Source: Streptomyces sp. NRRL F-2664 (lineage in GTDB: Bacteria > Actinomycetota > Actinomycetes > Streptomycetales > Streptomycetaceae). From it: a DNA stretch of 64,000 bases. Position 1 is the first letter of the stretch. Each line of letters begins with the position of its first letter. The notes beneath the pieces are model-generated. The model was not told the origin of the DNA. It worked only from the letters and a program-made list of their open reading frames with translations, and did no database searches. The position numbers and the translations under genes are program-made. Below are positions 52,594-60,959 of this stretch, piece by piece. The stretch is from positions 263,575-327,574 of the forward strand of contig NZ_JOFX01000005.1 of NCBI RefSeq assembly GCF_000719345.1, read 5' to 3'.

Positions 52594-52612
52594 CGAGTTA
52601 CCGCCGAGTTAC
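52594..52612 (+). repeat. CGAGTTAC direct repeat with 11-bp period
   Basis: CGAGTTAC occurs at 52594-52601 and again at 52605-52612, an exact 11-bp period. Such helical-turn direct repeats are typical of sites for response regulators or GlnR/PhoP-like proteins, but the sequence does not match a consensus I can name. Confidence 0.4.
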
Positions 52613-52862
52613 TGTCGTTGCAACAACGTACGAGGGCGGCCTGGTGACGCAGCCGCCTCGTGTCGGTCGGTTCGTTTCGTTATGCACGGCAGGCCCCGGG
52701 ACAGGGTCGTGCCGCTTCCGCCCGGAGCTCCACGCCGCCGGGTCACCGTCCGGGCCGCTCACGCCCCGGTCTCCTCACCGCACGGCACTCCGTACGGCAT
52801 CCGCGCGCGCTGTGCGCCGCGCGCTTCCTCGAGTCGTCACCCTCTTCCACTGGAGTCCCTCG

Positions 52863-54659
52863 ATGGACCGTCAGTCCAGTCAGCCCACCCTCCACACCAT
52901 CGCCGTCGTCGGCCTCGGCACGATGGGCACCGGCATCGCCGAGGTCCTCGCCCGGGCCGGCCGCGAGGTCATCGGCATCGACATCAGCGAGAGCGCCGCC
53001 CGCCGGGCCTCGGCCTCCCTCGCCGCGGCGACGGCGCGTTCCGTCACCCGGGAGCGCCTCACCGAGCAGGAGCGGGCGGACGTCCTGGCCCGCTTCCGCA
53101 CGTTCACCGACCTGGCCGCGGCGGCCGAGGCCGACCTCGTCATCGAGGTCGTGCCGGAGTCGTACGAGGCCAAGCAGCAGGTCTTCCGCGAGCTCGACGC
53201 GGTCGTGCGGCCCGACACGATCCTCGCCACGGGCACCAACGCCCTGTCGGTGACCCGGCTCGCCGCCGAGTCCCAGCGGCCCGAGCGCGTGCTGGGCCTG
53301 CACTTCTTCACTCCCGTTCCGGCGATGAAGCTGGTCGAGGTCGTCTCGTCCGTGCTGACCGCCCCGACGGCAGTGGAGGCCGTCACCGAGCTCGCCCGCG
53401 AGCTCGGCAAGGAGCCCGTGGCCGTCGGCGACCGGCCCGGGTTCGTCGCGGACGGCCTGCTCTTCGGCTACCTGAACCAGGCCGCCGCCATGTACGAGGC
53501 GAAGTACGCCTCCCGCGAGGACATCGACGCGGCGATGCGGCTGGGCTGCGGACTGCCCATGGGCCCGCTGGCGCTGCTCGACCTGATCGGCGTGGACACG
53601 GCCCGCACGGTCCTGGAGGCCATGTACGCCGCCTCGGGCGACCGGCTGCACGCCCCGGCCCCGATCCTGGGCCAGCTGGCCGAGGCGGGCCTGGCCGGGC
53701 AGAAGTCCGGGCGCGGCTTCTACACCTACGAGGCGCCCGGCAGCTCGGTGATCGTCCGCGACCTGCAGACCCCGCTGGACGGGTCGCTGCTGGGCACCGG
53801 CCGGCCGGTGCACTCCGTCGGCGTGGCCGGCTCGGGCACCATGGCGAGCGGTATCGCGCAGGTCTTCGCCCAGTCCGGTTTCGACGTGGTCCTGGCGGCG
53901 CGCAGCCACGAGAAGGCGGAGGCCGCCAAGGCCGCCATCGGCAAGTCCTTGGGCCGTGCGGTGTCCAAGGGCCGGCTGACGCAGGAGGCGGCGGACGCGA
54001 CCCTGGGCCGGATCACCCCGGCCGGTTCGCTGGACGCCTTCGCCGAGGTGGACCTGGCGGTGGAGGCGGTCGCCGAGGACCTGGCGGTCAAGCAGGAGCT
54101 GTTCGCCGGGCTGGACAAGGTCTGCAAGCCGGGCGCGGTGCTGGCCACCACCACCTCCTCGCTGCCGGTGATCGCGGTGGCCCGGGTGACCTCGCGGCCG
54201 CAGGACGTGATCGGCATGCACTTCTTCAACCCGGCCCCGGCGATGAAGCTGGTCGAGGTGGTCCGGACCGTCCTGACGGCCGACGACGTGCACGCCACGG
54301 TCCGCGAGGTCTGCGTGAAGGTGCGCAAGCACCCGGTGGACTGCGGCGACCGGGCCGGCTTCATCGTGAACGCACTGCTGTTCCCGTACCTCAACAACGC
54401 GATCAAGATGGTCGAGGAGCACTACGCGAGCCTCGACGAGATCGACGCGGCGATGAAGCTGGGCGGCGGCTACCCGATGGGTCCGTTCGAGCTGCTCGAC
54501 GTGGTCGGCCTGGACGTCTCGCTGGCCATCGAGAAGGTCCTCCACAAGGAGTTCCGCGACCCGGGCCTCGCGCCGTCCCCGCTGCTGGAACACCTGGTGG
54601 CGGCGGGCTGCCTGGGTCGGAAGACCGGCCGCGGATTCCGTGAGTACGCCCGGCGCTGA
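52863..54659 (+). CDS. duplicated 3-hydroxyacyl-CoA (3-hydroxybutyryl-CoA) dehydrogenase
   Basis: A 598-residue protein made of two full HAD units (~1-295 and ~315-598), each with an NAD motif (VVGLGTMGTGIAEVLARAG; VAGSGTMASGIAQVFAQSG). The second unit keeps the catalytic set: TTTSSL, MHFFNPAPAMKLVEVV and DRAGFIVNALL. The first has GTNALS, LHFFTPVP and DRPGFVADGLL, so residues equal to the catalytic Ser/Asn positions are changed. It supplies hydroxybutyryl-CoA on the way to crotonyl-CoA for the ethylmalonyl-CoA route downstream. ATG 52863 follows GGAG. Confidence 0.9.
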   Translation: MDRQSSQPTLHTIAVVGLGTMGTGIAEVLARAGREVIGIDISESAARRASASLAAATARSVTRERLTEQERADVLARFRTFTDLAAAAEADLVIEVVPESYEAKQQVFRELDAVVRPDTILATGTNALSVTRLAAESQRPERVLGLHFFTPVPAMKLVEVVSSVLTAPTAVEAVTELARELGKEPVAVGDRPGFVADGLLFGYLNQAAAMYEAKYASREDIDAAMRLGCGLPMGPLALLDLIGVDTARTVLEAMYAASGDRLHAPAPILGQLAEAGLAGQKSGRGFYTYEAPGSSVIVRDLQTPLDGSLLGTGRPVHSVGVAGSGTMASGIAQVFAQSGFDVVLAARSHEKAEAAKAAIGKSLGRAVSKGRLTQEAADATLGRITPAGSLDAFAEVDLAVEAVAEDLAVKQELFAGLDKVCKPGAVLATTTSSLPVIAVARVTSRPQDVIGMHFFNPAPAMKLVEVVRTVLTADDVHATVREVCVKVRKHPVDCGDRAGFIVNALLFPYLNNAIKMVEEHYASLDEIDAAMKLGGGYPMGPFELLDVVGLDVSLAIEKVLHKEFRDPGLAPSPLLEHLVAAGCLGRKTGRGFREYARR

Positions 54660-54822
54660 CCGAGCGGGCCACGAGCCGGATGCGTGGGGAGGGCTGCTCG
54701 GGTCCGCCGGACCCTCACGGCGGACTGACCCTCCCGAGCCCAGTGCGGGCTCTCCCCCGCATCCACCCCTCTCCCACCCCCCTCAGGCGCGCTCCCCTGC
54801 GCGAATGAAGTACTTTCGCTCT

Positions 54823-55635
54823 ATGTCCCAGCCCGCCAAGACCTCGCCCCGCGCCTCCTCGGCCCCCGACGCCCCGGAGACCACGGCCGGCACCCGGGCT
54901 GCCGCCCAGCGGCTCAAGATGCGCCGCGAGCTCGCGACAGCAGCCATGGAGCTGTTCGCCACCAAGGGGTACGAGGCGACGACGGTCGACGAGATCGCCG
55001 CCACCGCCGGGGTCGCGCGGCGGACGTTCTTCCGGCACTTCCGGTCGAAGGAAGAGGCGATCTTCCCCGACCACGACGACACCCTGATCCGCGCCGAGGC
55101 CGTGCTGGACGTCGCCCCGGCGCACGAGCACCCGCTCGACACGGTGTGCCGCGGGATCAAGGAGGTCATGAAGATGTACGCCGCCTCCCCCGCGGTGTCG
55201 GTGGAGCGCTATCGGCTGACCCGCGAGGTGCCGGCGCTGCGGGAGCGGGAGATCGCCTCCGTGGCCCGCTACGAGCGGCTGTTCACGCGCTACCTGCTGG
55301 CGCACTTCGACGAGACCGACCACCACGACGACAACGACGACCCGCTGCTGGCCGAGGTGGCCGCCTCGGCCGTGGTCACCGCCCACAACCACGTGCTGCG
55401 GCGCTGGCTGCGGGCCGGCGGGCAGGGCGACGTGGAGGCGCAGCTGGACCATGCCTTCTCGATCGTCCGCAAGACCTTCGGCACGGGGATCGGCGCGGGC
55501 CGCACGCTGAGCCCGGCGCCGTCCGCCCCGGCGGCCGTCCGCACCGAGGGCGAGGTGCTGGTGGCGGTGGCCCGCACCGACGCGCCCCTGGACGAGGTCA
55601 TGCGGACCATCGAAGAGGCGCTGCGCCCGAGGTAG
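54823..55635 (+). CDS. TetR-family transcriptional regulator
   Basis: A 270-residue TetR regulator. After a ~25-residue Ala/Pro-rich start, the HTH reads MELFATKGYEATTVDEIAATAGVARRTFFRHFRSKEEAIF (residues ~42-85). The ligand domain contains an acidic DETDHHDDNDDP loop. It sits between the dehydrogenase gene and ccr, and shared heptamer repeats flank it, so it is the best candidate regulator of the ethylmalonyl-CoA genes. ATG 54823 or 54805 could be the start; neither has a clear ribosome-binding site, so a leaderless mRNA is possible. Confidence 0.87.
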   Translation: MSQPAKTSPRASSAPDAPETTAGTRAAAQRLKMRRELATAAMELFATKGYEATTVDEIAATAGVARRTFFRHFRSKEEAIFPDHDDTLIRAEAVLDVAPAHEHPLDTVCRGIKEVMKMYAASPAVSVERYRLTREVPALREREIASVARYERLFTRYLLAHFDETDHHDDNDDPLLAEVAASAVVTAHNHVLRRWLRAGGQGDVEAQLDHAFSIVRKTFGTGIGAGRTLSPAPSAPAAVRTEGEVLVAVARTDAPLDEVMRTIEEALRPR

Positions 55636-55659
55636 CACCACAGGAGCGATGCTCGTCAC

Positions 55660-55692
55660 AGCGGCCGTCCCCGAACCGGGGACGGCCGCTTT
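55660..55692 (+). terminator. terminator of the tetR gene
   Basis: AGCGGCCGTCCCC (55660-55672) and GGGGACGGCCGCT (55678-55690) form a perfect 13-bp stem with loop GAACC, followed by TTTCG. It begins 25 nt after the stop. Confidence 0.8.
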
Positions 55693-55727
55693 CGTATGTC
55701 CGGCTTGCCCCTACTCGCCGGTAACTC

Positions 55728-55744
55728 TGATCGATCATCGCTCA
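55728..55744 (-). repeat. TGATCGA-type repeat upstream of ccr
   Basis: On the minus strand the sequence reads TGAGCGA then TGATCGA then TCA; on the plus strand it includes the palindrome TGATCGATCA (55728-55737). It is the inverted counterpart of the three-heptamer array at 52531-52551 and lies about 50 bp upstream of the candidate -35 box. Confidence 0.5.
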
Positions 55745-55793
55745 TCTGCGCAGGTCAATAGGCAAATGAGAGAAATTTTTGGCACGCGGTGCC

Positions 55794-55822
55794 TTGCCGG
55801 GTGACACGGGGTGCCATACGTT
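55794..55822 (+). promoter_or_regulatory. candidate housekeeping-type promoter of ccr operon
   Basis: TTGCCG (55794-55799) and TACGTT (55817-55822) are 17 bp apart, fitting a streptomycete principal-sigma promoter (TTGacN, TAnnnT). The inverted repeat GGCAC-GCG-GTGCC abuts the -35 box and could be an operator. Confidence 0.4.
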
Positions 55823-56021
55823 GAAGTCGTCCGGATGTCCCCGCGACCCACGCCCAACCGGCACGGAACGCGCCCCGGACGCCTGCGTCACCAGGCACCC
55901 GCACGCCCCACCACGGGCGGCGCCCAGCACCACAGCACAGCCGGACCGACGGCACACCGCACCCGCTCCACGCACCCGTTCACCTCAGCGCACCCTCACC
56001 AGCGCTAGCCGGAGGCTCACC

Positions 56022-57359
56022 GTGAAGGACATCCTGGACGCGATTCAGTCGCAGTCCGCCACCGCCGCAGACTTCGCGAACCTGCCCCTCCCCGACTCCT
56101 ACCGCGCGATCACCGTGCACAAGGACGAGGCGGAGATGTTCGCCGGGCTCACCACGCGCGAGAAGGACCCGCGCAAGTCCCTGCACCTGGACCACGTCCC
56201 GCTCCCCGAGCTGGGTCCGGGCGAGGCCCTGGTGGCCGTCATGGCCTCCTCGGTCAACTACAACTCCGTGTGGACCTCGATCTTCGAGCCCGTCTCCACC
56301 TTCAGCTTCCTGGAGCGCTACGGACGCCTCTCGGAGCTCACCAAGCGCCACGACCTCCCGTACCACGTCATCGGCTCCGACCTCGCGGGCGTCGTCCTGC
56401 GCACCGGCCCCGGCGTCAACGCCTGGAACCCGGGCGACGAGGTCGTCGCGCACTGCCTCTCCGTCGAGCTGGAGTCCTCCGACGGCCACAACGACACGAT
56501 GCTCGACCCCGAGCAGCGCATCTGGGGCTTCGAGACCAACTTCGGCGGCCTGGCCGAGATCGCACTCGTCAAGTCCAACCAGCTGATGCCCAAGCCCGAC
56601 CACCTCAGCTGGGAGGAGGCCGCCTCCCCCGGCCTGGTGAACTCCACCGCCTACCGCCAGCTGGTCTCCCAGAACGGCGCAGGCATGAAGCAGGGCGACA
56701 ACGTCCTGATCTGGGGCGCCAGCGGCGGCCTCGGCAGCTACGCCACCCAGTTCGCACTGGCCGGCGGCGCCAACCCGATCTGCGTCGTCTCCTCCCCCGA
56801 GAAGGCCGACATCTGCCGCTCCATGGGGGCCACCGCGGTCATCGACCGCAATGCCGAGGGCTACAAGTTCTGGAAGGACGAGAACACCCAGGACCCGCGC
56901 GAGTGGAAGCGCTTCGGCTCCAAGATCCGCGAGCTGACCGGCGGCGAGGACATCGACATCGTCTTCGAGCACCCGGGCCGCGAGACCTTCGGCGCCTCGG
57001 TCTACGTCACCCGCAAGGGCGGCACCATCACCACCTGCGCCTCCACCTCCGGCTACATGCATCAGTACGACAACCGCTACCTGTGGATGTCGCTCAAGCG
57101 CATCGTCGGCTCGCACTTCGCCAACTACCGCGAGGCGTGGGAGGCCAACCGCCTGATCGCCAAGGGCAAGATCCACCCCACCCTGTCGAAGGTCTACTCC
57201 CTGGAGGAGACCGGCCAGGCCGCCTACGACGTGCACCGCAACCTCCACCAGGGCAAGGTCGGCGTCCTCGCGCTGGCCCCCGAGGAGGGCCTGGGCGTCC
57301 GCAACCACGAGATGCGCGCCCAGCACCTCGACGCCATCAACCGCTTCCGCAACGTCTGA
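56022..57359 (+). CDS. ccr: crotonyl-CoA carboxylase/reductase
   Basis: A 445-residue MDR-superfamily enzyme that reductively carboxylates crotonyl-CoA to ethylmalonyl-CoA with NADPH and CO2. The N-terminus (VKDILDAIQS), SVNYNSVWTSIFEPVSTF, VIGSDLAGVVLRTG, the NADPH loop IWGASGGLGSYATQFA, EHPGRETFGASV and GSHFANYREAWEAN are all typical of streptomycete Ccr. The GTG start follows GGAGG at 7 nt. First gene of the operon running to the acyl-CoA dehydrogenase; it defines the ethylmalonyl-CoA pathway and also makes polyketide extender units. Confidence 0.96.
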   Translation: MKDILDAIQSQSATAADFANLPLPDSYRAITVHKDEAEMFAGLTTREKDPRKSLHLDHVPLPELGPGEALVAVMASSVNYNSVWTSIFEPVSTFSFLERYGRLSELTKRHDLPYHVIGSDLAGVVLRTGPGVNAWNPGDEVVAHCLSVELESSDGHNDTMLDPEQRIWGFETNFGGLAEIALVKSNQLMPKPDHLSWEEAASPGLVNSTAYRQLVSQNGAGMKQGDNVLIWGASGGLGSYATQFALAGGANPICVVSSPEKADICRSMGATAVIDRNAEGYKFWKDENTQDPREWKRFGSKIRELTGGEDIDIVFEHPGRETFGASVYVTRKGGTITTCASTSGYMHQYDNRYLWMSLKRIVGSHFANYREAWEANRLIAKGKIHPTLSKVYSLEETGQAAYDVHRNLHQGKVGVLALAPEEGLGVRNHEMRAQHLDAINRFRNV

Positions 57360-57390
57360 GTCCGTTCAAAGGCCTAAGGGACAGCCTGAG

Positions 57391-59469
57391 ATGACAGAGC
57401 GCCAGAAGGACCGTCCGTGGCTCATGCGGACGTACGCCGGCCACTCCACGGCCGAGGCGTCCAACGAGCTGTACCGCCGCAACCTCGCCAAGGGCCAGAC
57501 CGGCCTGTCGGTCGCGTTCGACCTGCCGACGCAGACCGGCTACGACCCCGACCACATCCTCGCCCGCGGCGAAGTGGGCCGGGTCGGCGTCCCGGTCTCC
57601 CATCTGGGCGACATGAGGCGGCTGTTCCAGGACATACCCCTGGAGCAGATGAACACCTCGATGACGATCAACGCCACCGCCATGTGGCTGCTGGCGCTCT
57701 ACCAGGTGGCCGCCGAGGAGCAGGGCGCGGACATCTCCCAGCTCCAGGGCACCACCCAGAACGACATCGTCAAGGAGTACCTCTCGCGCGGGACGCACGT
57801 CTTCCCGCCGGGGCCATCCCTGCGGCTGACGACGGACATGATCGCGTACACGGTCAACCACATCCCCAAGTGGAACCCGATCAACATCTGCAGCTACCAC
57901 CTGCAGGAGGCCGGGGCCACCCCGGTCCAGGAGATCTCGTACGCCATGTCCACGGCGATCGCCGTCCTCGACTCGGTGCGCGACTCGGGGCAGGTCCCCG
58001 AGGAGCGCTTCGGCGAGGTGGTCGCCCGCATCTCCTTCTTCGTCAACGCGGGCGTCCGCTTCATCGAGGAGATGTGCAAGATGCGCGCCTTCGGCCGCAT
58101 CTGGGACAAGGTCACCAAGGAGCGCTACGGCATCGAGAACGCGAAGCAGCGCCGCTTCCGTTACGGCGTCCAGGTCAACTCCCTGGGACTCACCGAGGCG
58201 CAGCCGGAGAACAACGTCCAGCGCATCGTGCTGGAGATGCTCGCGGTCACCCTCTCCAAGGACGCCCGCGCCCGCGCGGTGCAGCTGCCCGCCTGGAACG
58301 AGGCGCTGGGCCTGCCCCGGCCCTGGGACCAGCAGTGGTCACTGCGCATCCAGCAGGTCCTCGCCCACGAGAGCGACCTGCTGGAGTACGACGACATCTT
58401 CGCCGGATCCCACGTCATCGAGGCCAAAGTCGACTCCCTGGTCGCCGACTGCCTGGCCGAGATCGACCGGATCCAGGAGATGGGCGGCGCGATGGCCGCC
58501 GTCGAGTCCGGCTACCTCAAGGCCCAGCTGGTCTCCTCGCACGCCGAACGGCGGGCGCGGATCGAGGCCGGCGAGGACAAGATCGTCGGCGTGAACTGCT
58601 TCGAGCAGACCGAGCCCAACCCGCTGACCGCCGACCTCGACGGCGCCATCATGACGGTCGACGCGGCCACCGAGGCCGTCACCGTCGAGCGGATCGGCCG
58701 CTGGCGCGCCGAGCGCCAGGAGTCCTCGGACCGCCAGGGGAACGGCGACCCGTTCGTCTTCCCCACCACCCAGCAGGCACTGGAGCGCCTCAAGGAGGCG
58801 GCGGCGGGCACCGAGAACCTGATGGAGGCCACCCTGGAGTGCGCCCGCGCAGGTGTCACCACCGGCGAGTGGGCTGGTGCGCTGCGCGAGGTGTTCGGCG
58901 AGTTCCGCGCCCCGACCGGGGTCTCCTCGGCGCCGGTCGCCGTGGCCGCCGAGCCGGGCACGCCGATGCACGAGGTCCGCGAGAAGGTGTCCCGCACGGC
59001 CGACGAGCTCGGCTCGGGCCGGCTGCGCCTGCTGGTCGGCAAGCCCGGCCTGGACGGGCACTCCAACGGAGCGGAGCAGATCGCCGTCCGCGCCCGCGAC
59101 GCCGGCTTCGAGGTGGTCTACCAGGGCATCAGGCTGACGCCCGAGGAGATCTCCTCCGCGGCGCTGGCCGAGGACGTGCACTGCGTGGGACTGTCCATCC
59201 TCTCCGGATCGCACAGCGCCCTCGTGCCCGACGTCCTGGAGCGGCTGCGCACGGCGGGGGCGGGTGACATCCCCGTCATCGTCGGAGGCATCATTCCGAA
59301 CGCCGACGCCGTCGCGCTCAAGGCCGCGGGGGTCGCCGCGGTCTTCACACCGAAGGACTTCGGCATCACGGAGATCATCGGCCGTATCGTCGACGAGATC
59401 CGCAAGGCCAACAAGCTCGACCCGCTCGACAACGCCGCACTCATTGCAAGCACGGAGGTCCCCGCATGA
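57391..59469 (+). CDS. ethylmalonyl-CoA mutase (MeaA/Ecm)
   Basis: A 692-residue single-chain B12-dependent mutase. The barrel domain opens with RTYAGHSTAEASNELYRRNLAKGQTGLSVAFDLPTQTGYD (split here only for naming), TTQNDIVKEYLSRGT follows, and the C-terminal cobalamin domain has KPGLDGHSNGAEQIA with the DxHxxG cobalt-ligand motif near residue 553. It converts ethylmalonyl-CoA to methylsuccinyl-CoA. Position directly after ccr (31-nt gap) separates it from methylmalonyl-CoA mutase. Overlaps the lyase gene by 4 nt. Confidence 0.93.
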   Translation: MTERQKDRPWLMRTYAGHSTAEASNELYRRNLAKGQTGLSVAFDLPTQTGYDPDHILARGEVGRVGVPVSHLGDMRRLFQDIPLEQMNTSMTINATAMWLLALYQVAAEEQGADISQLQGTTQNDIVKEYLSRGTHVFPPGPSLRLTTDMIAYTVNHIPKWNPINICSYHLQEAGATPVQEISYAMSTAIAVLDSVRDSGQVPEERFGEVVARISFFVNAGVRFIEEMCKMRAFGRIWDKVTKERYGIENAKQRRFRYGVQVNSLGLTEAQPENNVQRIVLEMLAVTLSKDARARAVQLPAWNEALGLPRPWDQQWSLRIQQVLAHESDLLEYDDIFAGSHVIEAKVDSLVADCLAEIDRIQEMGGAMAAVESGYLKAQLVSSHAERRARIEAGEDKIVGVNCFEQTEPNPLTADLDGAIMTVDAATEAVTVERIGRWRAERQESSDRQGNGDPFVFPTTQQALERLKEAAAGTENLMEATLECARAGVTTGEWAGALREVFGEFRAPTGVSSAPVAVAAEPGTPMHEVREKVSRTADELGSGRLRLLVGKPGLDGHSNGAEQIAVRARDAGFEVVYQGIRLTPEEISSAALAEDVHCVGLSILSGSHSALVPDVLERLRTAGAGDIPVIVGGIIPNADAVALKAAGVAAVFTPKDFGITEIIGRIVDEIRKANKLDPLDNAALIASTEVPA

Positions 59470-60440
59470 CCACGCCAGTCCACCCGGTGAACCGCCTTCG
59501 CCCGCGCCGCTCCTGCCTCGCGGTGCCCGGCTCGAACCCGCGGTTCCTGGAGAAGGCCCAGGGCCTGCCGGCCGACCAGGTCTTCCTGGACCTGGAGGAC
59601 GCCTGCGCCCCGCTCGCCAAGGAAGGCGCCCGCCACACCATCGTGGACGCGCTGAACAACGGCGACTGGACCGGCAAGACCCTCGTCGTGCGCGTCAACG
59701 ACTGGACCACCCACTGGACCTACCGCGACGTCGTCACGGTCGTCGAGGGCGCCGGCCAGAACCTCGACTGCATCATGCTGCCGAAGGTCCAGGACGCCCA
59801 GCAGGTCGTCGCCCTCGACCTCCTGCTGACCCAGATCGAGAAGACCATGGGCTTCGAGGTCGGCAAGATCGGCATCGAGGCGCAGATCGAGAACGCCAAG
59901 GGCCTGGTGAACGTCGACGAGATCGCCGCCGCCTCGCCCCGGCTGGAGACCATCATCTTCGGCCCCGCCGACTTCATGGCCTCGATCAACATGAAGTCCC
60001 TGGTCGTGGGCATGCAGCCGCCCGGCTACCCGGCGGACGCCTACCACTACATCCTGATGCGGATCCTGATGGCGGCCCGCACCCACAACCTCCAGGCCAT
60101 CGACGGCCCCTTCCTCCAGATCCGCGACGTGGACGCCTACCGCGAGGTGGCGGGCCGGGCGGCGGCGCTGGGCTTCGACGGCAAGTGGGTGCTCCACCCC
60201 GGCCAGGTCGACGCCGCCAACGAGGTCTTCTCCCCCTCCCAGGAGGACTACGAGCACGCCGAGCTGATCCTCGACGCGTACGACTGGTGCACCTCGGAGG
60301 CCGGCGGCAAGAAGGGCTCCGCGATGCTCGGCGACGAGATGATCGACGAGGCCAGCCGCAAGATGGCCCTGGTCATCGCGGGCAAGGGCCGGGCCGCCGG
60401 CATGCAGCGCACCACCAAGTTCGAGATCCCGGAGGCGTAG
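59466..60440 (+). CDS. HpcH/HpaI-type CoA lyase, probable beta-methylmalyl-CoA/malyl-CoA lyase
   Basis: A 324-residue CitE-like lyase. RRSCLAVPGSNPRFLEKAQG opens the barrel, VFLDLEDACAP supplies a metal ligand, GIEAQIENAKGL the conserved Glu and IFGPADFMASI another acidic ligand; KWVLHPGQVDAANEVF closes it. In this operon it should split beta-methylmalyl-CoA into glyoxylate and propionyl-CoA. Starts in the ATGA overlap with the mutase stop. Confidence 0.88.
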   Translation: MTTPVHPVNRLRPRRSCLAVPGSNPRFLEKAQGLPADQVFLDLEDACAPLAKEGARHTIVDALNNGDWTGKTLVVRVNDWTTHWTYRDVVTVVEGAGQNLDCIMLPKVQDAQQVVALDLLLTQIEKTMGFEVGKIGIEAQIENAKGLVNVDEIAAASPRLETIIFGPADFMASINMKSLVVGMQPPGYPADAYHYILMRILMAARTHNLQAIDGPFLQIRDVDAYREVAGRAAALGFDGKWVLHPGQVDAANEVFSPSQEDYEHAELILDAYDWCTSEAGGKKGSAMLGDEMIDEASRKMALVIAGKGRAAGMQRTTKFEIPEA

Positions 60441-60444
60441 GGCC

Positions 60445-60957
60445 ATGCAGTTCGGACGCACGTACGAGGAGTTCGAGGTCGGTGCGGTCTACAAGCACTG
60501 GCCCGGGAAGACGGTCACGGAGTACGACGACCACCTCTTCTGCCTCCTGACCATGAACCACCACCCGCTCCACATGGACAGCAACTACGCCGAGAACACC
60601 ACCGACTTCGGCAAGAACGTGGTCGTGGGCAACTACATCTACTCGCTACTGCTCGGCATGTCCGTGCCGGACGTCTCCGGGAAGGCCATCGCCAACCTGG
60701 AGATCGAGTCCCTGCGGCACGTGGCGCCGACCTTCCACGGCGACACGATCTACGGCGAGACCACGGTCCTCGACAAGACCCCGTCGAAGTCGAAGAACGA
60801 CCGCGGCATCGTCCACGTCGAGACCAAGGGCTACAAGCAGGACGGCACCCTCGTCTGCGTCTTCCGGCGCAAGGTGATGGTCCCGACCGAGACGTACATC
60901 AAGGAGCGCGGCGGCGAGCAGCCCGGCCGCCCCCAGCTGAAGACCCAGGAGAAGTAG
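60445..60957 (+). CDS. MaoC-type dehydratase, probable mesaconyl-CoA hydratase
   Basis: A 170-residue hotdog-fold hydratase. FGRTYEEFEVGAVYKHWPGKTVTEYDDHLFCLLTMNHHPLH contains the MaoC catalytic Asp/His dyad (YDDHLF, NHHPLH), and GKNVVVGNYIYSLLLGMSV follows. It would hydrate mesaconyl-CoA to beta-methylmalyl-CoA, the substrate of the lyase just upstream (4-nt gap). Confidence 0.88.
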   Translation: MQFGRTYEEFEVGAVYKHWPGKTVTEYDDHLFCLLTMNHHPLHMDSNYAENTTDFGKNVVVGNYIYSLLLGMSVPDVSGKAIANLEIESLRHVAPTFHGDTIYGETTVLDKTPSKSKNDRGIVHVETKGYKQDGTLVCVFRRKVMVPTETYIKERGGEQPGRPQLKTQEK

Positions 60958-60959
60958 CC

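Larger units (their letters stand above)
52467..52862. other. long upstream region of the hbd gene
   Basis: No gene was recognised. It holds three tandem TGATCGA-type heptamers (52531-52551), two CGAGTTAC direct repeats one helical turn apart (52594-52612) and a CGTTG-CAA-CAACG inverted repeat (52616-52628), all consistent with regulatory DNA. A GGAG ribosome site precedes ATG 52863. The open frames running through it look non-coding. Confidence 0.55.
55636..56021. other. terminator and promoter region before ccr
   Basis: No gene is seen. From left to right it holds the tetR terminator, a TGATCGA-type repeat, an AT-rich stretch (GAGAAATTTTTGG near 55768-55782), a GGCAC-GCG-GTGCC inverted repeat (55781-55793) and a candidate promoter, followed by a ~190-nt leader and GGAGG before GTG 56022. 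Confidence 0.55.

Noticed and set aside
57360..57390. Cobalamin riboswitch before the B12-dependent mutase
   Set aside because: The gap to ccr is only 31 nt and holds no B12-box-like sequence; the gene is read through from ccr.
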